From Thermoanaerobaculia bacterium (GTDB lineage: Bacteria; Acidobacteriota; Thermoanaerobaculia; Multivoradales; UBA5704), in the NCBI GenBank assembly GCA_025937035.1, contig JAICSG010000197.1, forward strand, positions 1 through 7,110: a stretch of DNA of 7,110 nucleotides, read 5' to 3'. This document shows, piece by piece, positions 1 to 4,448 of this stretch. Below the pieces are notes generated by a model. That model was not told the origin of the DNA. It saw only the letters and a program-made list of their open reading frames with translations, and searched no databases. A program made the translations under genes and the position numbers. Within the stretch, counting starts at the first letter, position 1. Each line of letters begins with the position of its first letter.

Positions 1-594
1 GAGGAAGTAGCTGCGGCGGCAGCCCGGCGAGGTGTCGTGGATCCAGAAGAGGACGATCCCCATATGGTAGATCCAGAGGAGGTTGGGGAGCGCCGCGGCG
101 AGGTCCGGCGTCAGGCGGGTGTCCGCGCCGGCCACCACCTCGGCGAACAGCTCGGTCGACTGGCGGCGGACCGGCTCGGAGTCCTCGCTGAAGGGGTTGA
201 GCGGGCTCGCCGGGTCCGCGGCCGTCTTGAAGAGGATGCCCGAGAACCGGTGGTAAGGCATGATGGTGTCGAGCTTGGCCCGCATCACGCCCTGGAGGCG
301 CTCGCGCAGCCCTTTCTCCCTGGCCAGGATCTCGCGGCTCGCCTCCAGATGCTCCAGGTGGGTCCGCTCGTAGAAGGCCTGGATCAGGTGCTCCTTGGAG
401 CGGAAGTAGTAGTAGGCGTTCCCCACCGCCACGCCGGCCCGCTCGGCGATGGCGCGCATGGTGGTCTCGTCGTAACCCCGCTCCCGGAAGAGGTCCAGGG
501 AGGCCTCGAGGATCTGGGCGCGGGTACGCTCCCCCTTGCGGACCTTCTTCTCCGCCTTCTCCTCCGGGGGGAGCGGCTGCGTCACTTCGCCCAT
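1..594 (-). CDS. TetR/AcrR-family transcriptional regulator, C-terminus cut by window edge
   Basis: 198 codons are visible from an ATG at 594; the frame is still open at base 1, so the C-terminus is missing. Residues about 24-71 form a typical TetR N-terminal DNA-binding domain: RAQILEASLDLFRERGYDE, then the helix-turn-helix TTMRAIAERAGVAVGNAYYYF and SKEHLIQAFYE. The remainder is a helical ligand-binding/dimerisation domain of the usual divergent kind, so no ligand can be named. It is the last gene of a three-gene operon, and its start overlaps the end of the DCC gene by 13 nt (ATGGGCGAAGTGA). No strong Shine-Dalgarno is seen, which suggests translational coupling. Two exact palindromes around the operon promoter (1471-1484, 1525-1536) are the natural candidates for its operators, so autorepression is inferred. 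The first 23 residues are charged and probably disordered. The family call is secure; the target and effector are inference or unknown. Confidence 0.95.
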   Translation of the reverse strand, partial: MGEVTQPLPPEEKAEKKVRKGERTRAQILEASLDLFRERGYDETTMRAIAERAGVAVGNAYYYFRSKEHLIQAFYERTHLEHLEASREILAREKGLRERLQGVMRAKLDTIMPYHRFSGILFKTAADPASPLNPFSEDSEPVRRQSTELFAEVVAGADTRLTPDLAAALPNLLWIYHMGIVLFWIHDTSPGCRRSYFL

Positions 595-1016
595 CCGGCG
601 GCCTTTCCGATCCAGATCCGGTTTCTGGAGACCCAGGCGACCAGCCGCCGGGCCACGGGCAGCGTCTCGGGCTCGGACATCCGCAGGGCCGCCGAGCGGT
701 ACTTCCTGAGCGCCCAGAGGCACATCACCCAGGCCTTGGCGCCCCGGTAGACCTCCCCGCCCCAGCCCACGACGGTCAGCTCCTCCAGGGTGGAGTTGTG
801 GTCGAGGTCCGGGAAGCGCCGCCTCGCCTCGTGGGAGCCGGCTGGGATGAAGGCCATGGAGACGTACTTGGGCTGCTCCGCCAGCCAGCCGCGGGCCCGG
901 CAGCAGAGCGCGCAGCGATCGTCATAGAGCACGGTGAGCACGGCGTCCACAGGCTGCGGGCCTGGGGCGCCGGGTCCGCACGAGGGGTGGTGGTATTTCT
1001 CCGCCCAGAGCTTCAT
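582..1016 (-). CDS. DCC-family (DUF393) thiol-disulfide oxidoreductase-like protein
   Basis: 144 residues, a normal length for the DCC/DUF393 family. The signature is near the N-terminus: VLYDDRCALCCRARGWL (residues 29-45), with D32, D33 and the C35-x-x-C38 pair, followed by an extra C39. The family is annotated as thioredoxin-like on the basis of this CxxC-containing motif; its substrates are mostly unknown. After the motif come the usual short strands (FIPAGS, LTVVGWGGEVYRGAKAW) and a C-terminal helix (LPVARRLVAWVSRNRIW). There is no signal peptide, so it is probably cytosolic or at the inner face of the membrane. The ATG at 1016 follows a GGGGGAG ribosome binding site and lies 18 nt after the membrane-protein gene. 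The end overlaps the TetR start by 13 nt. Its operon partner is a small membrane protein, so a membrane-associated redox role is possible but unproven. Confidence 0.9.
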   Translation of the reverse strand: MKLWAEKYHHPSCGPGAPGPQPVDAVLTVLYDDRCALCCRARGWLAEQPKYVSMAFIPAGSHEARRRFPDLDHNSTLEELTVVGWGGEVYRGAKAWVMCLWALRKYRSAALRMSEPETLPVARRLVAWVSRNRIWIGKAAGWAK

Positions 1017-1034
1017 GGTCTCCCCCTCTCGGTC

Positions 1035-1439
1035 TCAGCGGCTCACCATGACGCAGGCGTCGGGGGCGACCGGAGGGGGCGCGGTCTCCAGCACGGTACG
1101 CCGGCGGATGCGGCTGAAGACGTAGAGGTTGAAGAAGTGCATTACGCCGAGGACCAGGAGCACGTAGCCGACCTTCTGGGAGAGCGCCTCGATGGAAGCC
1201 CGGGCGCTCGTGACGTCGTACCCGAGCTTGAGCGCCAGGGTCACATAGCCGAGGTTGATCAGGTAGAAGCCGACCACCAGGAGATGGTTGACCGAGTCGG
1301 CCAGGGCCTCGTTGCCATGGAAAACGTCGACCAGGAACAGCCGCCCGTTGCGATGAAGGGTGCGGGCGACCCAGATGGTGAGGCAGATGCTGACGGCGAG
1401 GTAGAGGCAGTAGGTGACGACAACGAAATCGGTGCTCAT
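1035..1439 (-). CDS. Small three-TM membrane protein of unknown function, first gene of the TetR operon
   Basis: 134 residues with three predicted hydrophobic helices at about 5-26, 50-71 and 90-109. A basic segment (RTLHRNGR) follows the first, and a basic stretch (SRIRRRT) followed by a short Ala/Pro-rich tail follows the third. Polar positions inside or beside the helices that may matter are N51-H52 (VNHLLVVGFYLINLGY) and H101 (GVMHFFNLY). The ATG at 1439 was chosen over an upstream in-frame TTG at 1484 because GGAGGAG sits 5 nt before it, and because the TTG falls inside the operator at the expected transcription start. I do not recognise a named family. It is the first gene after a strong promoter, 18 nt before the DCC gene, so the two products are likely made together. 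Function is unknown; a membrane partner for the DCC protein is only a guess from position. Confidence 0.85.
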   Translation of the reverse strand: MSTDFVVVTYCLYLAVSICLTIWVARTLHRNGRLFLVDVFHGNEALADSVNHLLVVGFYLINLGYVTLALKLGYDVTSARASIEALSQKVGYVLLVLGVMHFFNLYVFSRIRRRTVLETAPPPVAPDACVMVSR

Positions 1440-1470
1440 GACGTCTCCTCCCGAGGACGAACGCGCTGAA

Positions 1471-1484
1471 TTGAACGCGTTCAA
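1471..1484. promoter_or_regulatory. Operator O1, perfect 14-bp palindrome over the transcription start
   Basis: TTGAACGCGTTCAA reads the same on both strands. It begins 5 nt downstream of the -10 box and covers the expected start of the minus-strand operon. A protein bound here should block initiation. The length and symmetry suit a TetR-family dimer, and the TetR gene of the same operon is the likely binder (inference). A weaker copy (9 of 12 positions of TGAACGCGTTCA) lies at 1458-1469, centred 14 bp away, and may be a secondary site or a decayed repeat. Confidence 0.78.
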
Positions 1485-1488
1485 CTAG

Positions 1489-1517
1489 AGAGTAGAGGTG
1501 CCAGGGACTTATGTCAA
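1489..1517 (-). promoter_or_regulatory. Sigma70-type promoter of the membrane protein-DCC-TetR operon
   Basis: On the minus strand the -35 box is an exact TTGACA (1517-1512), followed by a 17-nt spacer and TACTCT as the -10 box (1494-1489). Transcription would start near 1482, giving a leader of about 43 nt that ends in the GGAGGAG ribosome binding site (1451-1445) before the ATG at 1439. This is by far the best promoter in the window. Operator-like palindromes lie just upstream of the -35 box and across the expected start. Confidence 0.82.
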
Positions 1518-1524
1518 GGGTTTT

Positions 1525-1536
1525 TGAACGCGTTCA
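1525..1536. promoter_or_regulatory. Operator O2, perfect 12-bp palindrome upstream of the -35 box
   Basis: TGAACGCGTTCA repeats the core of O1 exactly. Its centre is 53 bp from that of O1, close to five turns of B-DNA, so two bound dimers would face the same side of the helix with the promoter between them. It ends 7 nt from the -35 hexamer on one side and 2 bp from the stop codon of the tyrS remnant on the other. The regulatory region of the operon therefore begins right where the tyrS fragment stops. Confidence 0.75.
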
Positions 1537-1538
1537 GG

Positions 1539-2018
1539 TCAGATCACCCGCACCAGCCGGTACTCCTTCCGCCCCTTCCGCAGCACGATCAGCTCGCCGC
1601 CGATGGTGTCGCCGGGGGTGACGGTCCGTTTCTCGTCGGCCGCCCGGACGTTGTTCAGGTAGATGCCGCCGCCCTGGATGGCCCGCCGTGCCTCCCCTTT
1701 GGAGGGGGCCAAGCCGGCAGTAACCAGGAGGTCGACCAGGGAGAGCCCTTCCTGAAGCCGGGGCTTCGGGAGCTCGGACGAGGGGACGTCCGCGAAGATG
1801 TCGCTCACCTCGCGGGGCTCCAGGGCCGAGATCTCGGCGCCGAAGAGGACCGCGGTGGCCCGCTCGGCTTTGGCGAGAGCGTCCTCGCCGTGGACCATGC
1901 GGGTGACCTCGCGGGCCAGCCGCTTCTGGGCCTCCCGCTCCTGGGGAGCCGTGCGCAGCTTCTCCTCCAGCTCCGCGATCTCCTCGCGGGTGAGCCGCAC
2001 CAGAGAATCGGCTGGCAC
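1539..2018 (-). pseudogene. Truncated tyrS: C-terminal remnant of tyrosyl-tRNA synthetase with S4 domain
   Basis: From base 1996 to the stop at 1539 this matches residues 277-427 of the complete TyrRS encoded at 2332-3615, with 15 substitutions in 151 residues and no gap. It keeps the helical anticodon-binding region ([11 protein letters not shown] ... [15 protein letters not shown]) and the S4 RNA-binding domain ([32 protein letters not shown], then the conserved basic C-terminus [12 protein letters not shown]). The entire catalytic Rossmann domain with the HVGS and KFGKT motifs is missing, so it cannot be a synthetase. The open frame can be extended to a GTG at 2018, adding eight unrelated residues, but there is no convincing ribosome binding site or promoter. 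It is most simply a partial-duplication remnant. However, it has no frameshift or stop despite about 8% divergence, so a translated stand-alone S4 protein cannot be excluded. Confidence 0.85.
1545..1996 (-). repeat. Direct repeat, copy A of the tyrS 3' end
   Basis: 452 bp aligned without gaps to 2338-2789 at a constant offset of 793. By hand count there are 38 mismatches (about 92% identity). Mismatches are denser toward the tyrS stop (15 in 1545-1680) than at the other end (12 in 1801-1996). Homology stops abruptly at 1996/1997 inside the codon for Trp276 of TyrRS and, at the other side, one codon before the stop. Confidence 0.93.
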
Positions 2019-2067
2019 CTCGCGCCGAGCCCCCCCTCGCTCCGTGTCTCTATCTATCGGCGCGAGG
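2018..2067. repeat. 11-bp perfect inverted repeat beside the tyrS duplication breakpoint
   Basis: The arm cctcgcgccga (2018-2028) is matched by its complement tcggcgcgagg (2057-2066, extending to 2067), with 28 nt between. It lies 21 bp beyond the point where tyrS homology ends and just upstream of the peptide gene's -10-like box. There is no U-tract on either side, so it does not look like a classical terminator. It may be an mRNA hairpin, a binding site or the scar of an insertion. Confidence 0.5.
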
Positions 2068-2073
2068 GCACTC

Positions 2074-2079
2074 TATAAA
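2074..2079 (+). promoter_or_regulatory. -10-like box of the peptide precursor gene
   Basis: TATAAA stands out in otherwise GC-rich DNA, 43 nt before the ATG of the precursor gene. The matching -35 region (about 2050-2057, TATCTAT) is unlike TTGACA, so the promoter may be weak or may need an activator. A start about 7 nt downstream would fall in the 18-bp palindrome that follows. Confidence 0.5.
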
Positions 2080-2083
2080 GAGG

Positions 2084-2101
2084 TGCAGGAAATTTCCTGC
2101 A
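2084..2101. promoter_or_regulatory. 18-bp perfect palindrome, candidate operator of the peptide gene
   Basis: TGCAGGAAATTTCCTGCA is an exact palindrome with no loop, 5 nt after the TATAAA box and 20 nt before the precursor ATG. Perfect symmetry without a spacer is more typical of a dimeric regulator's DNA site than of an RNA hairpin. Its position over the expected transcription start suggests repression. It is unrelated in sequence to the TGAACGCGTTCA sites to the left, so a different regulator is implied. The binder is unknown. Confidence 0.65.
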
Positions 2102-2110
2102 ACTCAGAAA

Positions 2111-2115
2111 AGGAG
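2111..2115 (+). promoter_or_regulatory. Ribosome binding site of the peptide precursor
   Basis: AGGAG within aaaaggagagatac, six nt before the ATG at 2122. This strong site decides the start: the frame is open further upstream across the antisense of the tyrS remnant, but no other start has such a signal, and the peptide from 2122 is a complete leader-core precursor. Confidence 0.8.
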
Positions 2116-2121
2116 AGATAC

Positions 2122-2286
2122 ATGGAGAAGAAACGGCGTGATCTGAAAAAGATGAAGCTCAATAGGGAGACTCTACGATTTTTGGAAAGCTCCGAGCTGC
2201 GGCGGGTCGAGGGGGGCGTCAGTGTCATCGGCACCTGCAACTCCTGCCCGAATGAAGGAACCGCGACCTGCTGCCTCTTGACCTGA
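2122..2286 (+). CDS. Lanthipeptide-type RiPP precursor peptide, orphan
   Basis: 54 residues: a basic N-terminus (MEKKRRDLKKMK), then LNRETLRFLESSELRRVEGG and a 22-residue core. The LNRETLRxL segment followed by acidic/leucine-rich residues and Gly-Gly (31-32) matches the leader style of class I lanthipeptide precursors known from Bacteroidota, Myxococcota and related phyla, where it would guide a LanB-type dehydratase; cleavage is expected after Gly32. The core has Cys at 39, 42, 50 and 51 and Ser/Thr at 34, 38, 41, 47, 49 and 54, enough for up to four (methyl)lanthionine rings if modified. It is the only plus-strand gene here, in AT-richer DNA, with its own ribosome binding site and terminator, and lies between the two copies of the tyrS 3' end. 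No lanB, lanC, protease or ABC exporter is present in the window, so the enzymes must act in trans or lie elsewhere. The RiPP call rests on leader pattern and composition; class I is likely, but another Cys-rich peptide type is possible. Confidence 0.8.
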   Translation: MEKKRRDLKKMKLNRETLRFLESSELRRVEGGVSVIGTCNSCPNEGTATCCLLT

Positions 2287-2297
2287 GCCTTCAAGGC

Positions 2298-2327
2298 CCG
2301 GAGACGCCCGCCTCGGGGCGTCTCCGG
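2298..2327 (+). terminator. Intrinsic terminator-like hairpin after the peptide gene
   Basis: A 12-bp perfect GC-rich stem (ccggagacgccc 2298-2309 with gggcgtctccgg 2316-2327) and a 6-nt loop, beginning 11 nt after the precursor stop and followed by tgtttc, a modest U-rich tail on the plus strand. It also lies 4 nt beyond the tyrS stop on the minus strand, but there the downstream sequence (gccttgaagg) has no U-tract, so termination of tyrS transcripts here is less certain. Confidence 0.72.
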
Positions 2328-2331
2328 TGTT

Positions 2332-3615
2332 TCAAGCCACCCGCACCAGCCGGTACTCCTTCCGCCCCTTGCGCAGCACGATCAGCTCGCCGCCGATCGT
2401 GTCCTCGGCCGTGACGGCCTTCTTCTCCTCGGCCACCCGGCGGTTGTTCAGGTAGATGCCGCCGCCCTGGATCGCCCGGCGGGCCTCCCCCTTGGAGGGA
2501 GCCAAGCCGGCGGCTACCAGGAGGTCGACCAGGGAGAGCTCTTCCTGAAGGCGGGTCTTCGGGATCTCGGACGAGGGGACGTCCGCGAAGATGTCGCTCA
2601 CCTCACGGGGCTCCAGGGCCGAGATCTCGGCGCCGAAGAGGACGGCGGTGGCCCGCTCGGCCTTGGCCAGGGCGTCCTCGTCGTGGACCATGCGGGTGAC
2701 CTCGCGAGCCAGCCGCCTCTGGGCCTCCCGCTCCTGCGGGGCCGTGCGGACCTTCTCCTCCAGCTCCGCGATCTCCTCGCGGGTGAGCCAGGTGAAGTAC
2801 TTCAGGTAGGGGACAACGTCGCGGTCGTCGACGTTGATCCAGAACTGGTAGAAGCGGAAGGGAGAGGTGAGCGCCGAATCGAGCCAGACCGCCCCGGCCT
2901 CGGTCTTGCCGAATTTCACCCCGGAGGAGGTGGTCACCAGGGGGGAGACCAAGCCGTGGGCCAGCTTCTCCTCGCCGCCCTCGCCTCGCAGGCGGCGGAT
3001 CAGGTCGGCGCCGGCCAGGATGTTCCCCCACTGGTCACTCCCCCCCATCTGGAGACGGCAGCCGTAGCTGTCGTAGAGCACCAGGAAGTCGTAGGCCTGG
3101 AGGAGCATGTAGCTGAGCTCGGTGAAGGAGATGCCGTCCTCCGACTCCATCCGCCGCCGCACCGACTCCTTGGCGATCATGGCGTTGACCGTGAAGTACT
3201 TGCCCACGTCGCGCAGGAAGTCGATCAGCGGGATCGAGGCCAGCCAGTCGGCGTTGTTGACGATGCGGGCCGGGTTCTCCCTGGCGTCGAAGTCGAGGAA
3301 GCGGGCGAGCTGCGCCTTGATCCCCTCGAGGTTCTCCTCGACCTTCTCCCTGGACAGCAGTTGGCGCTCCAGGGTCCGGCCGCTGGGATCGCCGATCATC
3401 CCCGTGCCGCCCCCCGCGATGGCGATCGGCGAATGGCCGAAGCGCTGCAGACGCGCCAGGTTCATGATCGGCAGCAGCGATCCCACGTGCAGACTGGCGG
3501 CCGTGGGGTCGAAGCCGATGTAGGCGGTCAGCTTCTCCTGACCCAGCAGCTCCCGCAGCCCCGGGGTCGCGTCGTAGACCAGCCCTCTCCACTCGAATTC
3601 GTCGAAAACGTTCAC
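2332..3615 (-). CDS. tyrS: Tyrosyl-tRNA synthetase
   Basis: 427 residues, full length for bacterial TyrRS. It charges tRNA-Tyr with tyrosine using ATP in the cytosol. The class I Rossmann domain carries the HIGH-type signature LHVGS (42-46), the tyrosine-pocket segment [11 protein letters not shown] (189-199) and the KMSKS-type loop KFGKT (234-238). The anticodon-binding helical domain follows, then the C-terminal S4 domain (about 357-427, [21 protein letters not shown]). The start is GTG at 3615 with GGAGG five nt upstream, 21 nt after the bactofilin-like gene, so it is probably the last gene of that operon. A possible terminator hairpin begins 4 nt past its stop. The odd point is that codons 277-426 are duplicated at 1545-1996. 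The copy attached to this gene could be either the original 3' end or an incoming replacement. Confidence 0.98.
   Translation of the reverse strand: MNVFDEFEWRGLVYDATPGLRELLGQEKLTAYIGFDPTAASLHVGSLLPIMNLARLQRFGHSPIAIAGGGTGMIGDPSGRTLERQLLSREKVEENLEGIKAQLARFLDFDARENPARIVNNADWLASIPLIDFLRDVGKYFTVNAMIAKESVRRRMESEDGISFTELSYMLLQAYDFLVLYDSYGCRLQMGGSDQWGNILAGADLIRRLRGEGGEEKLAHGLVSPLVTTSSGVKFGKTEAGAVWLDSALTSPFRFYQFWINVDDRDVVPYLKYFTWLTREEIAELEEKVRTAPQEREAQRRLAREVTRMVHDEDALAKAERATAVLFGAEISALEPREVSDIFADVPSSEIPKTRLQEELSLVDLLVAAGLAPSKGEARRAIQGGGIYLNNRRVAEEKKAVTAEDTIGGELIVLRKGRKEYRLVRVA
2338..2789 (-). repeat. Direct repeat, copy B of the tyrS 3' end
   Basis: Partner of 1545-1996, forming codons 277-426 of the intact tyrS. 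The two copies are in the same orientation, with 341 bp between them (1997-2337) that hold the inverted repeat, the palindrome, the peptide precursor gene and its terminator. Confidence 0.93.
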
Positions 3616-3636
3616 CGGACCCTCCTCGAAGGGCGC

Positions 3637-4425
3637 CTATCCTACCGTCACTTCGCCCGTGAAGCACTGCCGCACCAGCTCTTCGGCCCGCTGAACGTCC
3701 TCGCGGGGCTCGGCGATCCGCTTGAAGAGGGTCTTGTAGGTGAGGCCCAGGGTCTCCAGATCCTGCTCGTGGAGGAGCTTGATCATCTCGTCGATCGCCC
3801 GCTGGGAGGTGGCGGGATGGATGCGCCGCTCGGACTCCCTTTCGAGGAGGAGCAGGGCGAAGAGGAGGGGCTCCGGGAGCTCGGCAGGCGAGGGCTCCGG
3901 GGGTGGCGGCGGGAACTGGGCTCCCTGCACCACCTTCTCCTCCTCCTCGGGCTCAGGCGCTTCCGGCAGCTCCGCCGGGGGCGTCCGGCGCTCGAAGCGG
4001 AAGGGCAGCGAGCGCACCTGATGGGCGAAGCGGGAGAACAGGCCCACCAGCTCGCGCTCGGAGGAGAAGTTGCCCACCAGCCGGGCGTCGCGGCCGATCT
4101 CCAGCCGCTCGGTCTCCTGGAGCACCACGTGGGCGCGGGCCGACTCCTCCAGATGGAGCGAACGGGCGTTCACCTTCCAGGCGGTGAGGAACCCCTGCAC
4201 ATAACAGGTCTCGGGGCAGCGCACGGTGATCGCCTCGACCTCGACCCCGCGGTCGATGCGGATCGAGCCGCCGATCGATTCCAGCACTCCGTACTTTCCC
4301 GAGTTTTGAACCTCCAGGTTGCCGGGGGCATGGATCGAGAGCTTCCCTTCCGGATCGATCTCGATCCGGAGGCCACGGGGGATGATGAGGGTGGGGGCGG
4401 CGGGCTCGGCGGTGCTGCGACTCAT
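3637..4425 (-). CDS. Bactofilin-like beta-helix protein with Pro/Glu-rich linker and helical C-terminus
   Basis: 262 residues. Residues about 12-125 are a run of short beta strands broken by Gly and polar turns (LRIEIDPEGKLSIHAPGNL, GGSIRIDRGVEVEAITV, YVQGFLTAWKVNARSLHL, ARLVGNF). This resembles the right-handed beta-helix of bactofilins (polymer-forming cytoskeletal proteins), but I cannot match every repeat, so the family call is tentative. A linker rich in Glu and Pro (about 149-187, including PPPPPEP) leads to a helical C-terminus (189-262) with no clear motif. There is no signal peptide or membrane segment. The ATG at 4425 was preferred because AGGAG lies 4 nt before it; an in-frame ATG at 4446 lacks a ribosome binding site. 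The M23 peptidase gene lies 23 nt upstream. Bactofilin-M23 gene pairs are known in cell-shape systems (for example ccmA with csd1 in Helicobacter), which supports the call and suggests spatial control of wall cutting. Confidence 0.6.
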   Translation of the reverse strand: MSRSTAEPAAPTLIIPRGLRIEIDPEGKLSIHAPGNLEVQNSGKYGVLESIGGSIRIDRGVEVEAITVRCPETCYVQGFLTAWKVNARSLHLEESARAHVVLQETERLEIGRDARLVGNFSSERELVGLFSRFAHQVRSLPFRFERRTPPAELPEAPEPEEEEKVVQGAQFPPPPPEPSPAELPEPLLFALLLLERESERRIHPATSQRAIDEMIKLLHEQDLETLGLTYKTLFKRIAEPREDVQRAEELVRQCFTGEVTVG

Positions 4426-4448
4426 GAAGCTCCTGCTTTCCTGCATGT

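Noticed and set aside
37..750. Plus-strand open frame opposite the TetR gene
   Set aside because: The minus strand in this region encodes an obvious TetR DNA-binding domain; the plus-strand translation is Arg/Gly/Leu-rich with no motif.
1440..1484. N-terminal extension of the membrane protein to a TTG at 1484
   Set aside because: The TTG lies in the operator at the expected transcription start; the ATG at 1439 has GGAGGAG at proper spacing and begins just before the first membrane helix.
2013..2028. Possible sigma54 promoter (TGGCAC followed by GC-rich sequence) before the peptide gene
   Set aside because: The -24-like TGGCAC is present, but the -12 element TTGC is absent at the right distance; the sequence there is GCCG.
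1798..2286. Long plus-strand open frame that runs through the antisense of the tyrS remnant into the peptide precursor
   Set aside because: The upstream part is the antisense of the tyrS coding sequence and nearly identical to the antisense of copy B (2591 on). Only the part from 2122 has a ribosome binding site and a recognisable peptide.
2073..2294. 73-codon minus-strand frame opposite the peptide precursor
   Set aside because: No ribosome binding site and no family motif; it is the complement of the well-supported precursor gene.
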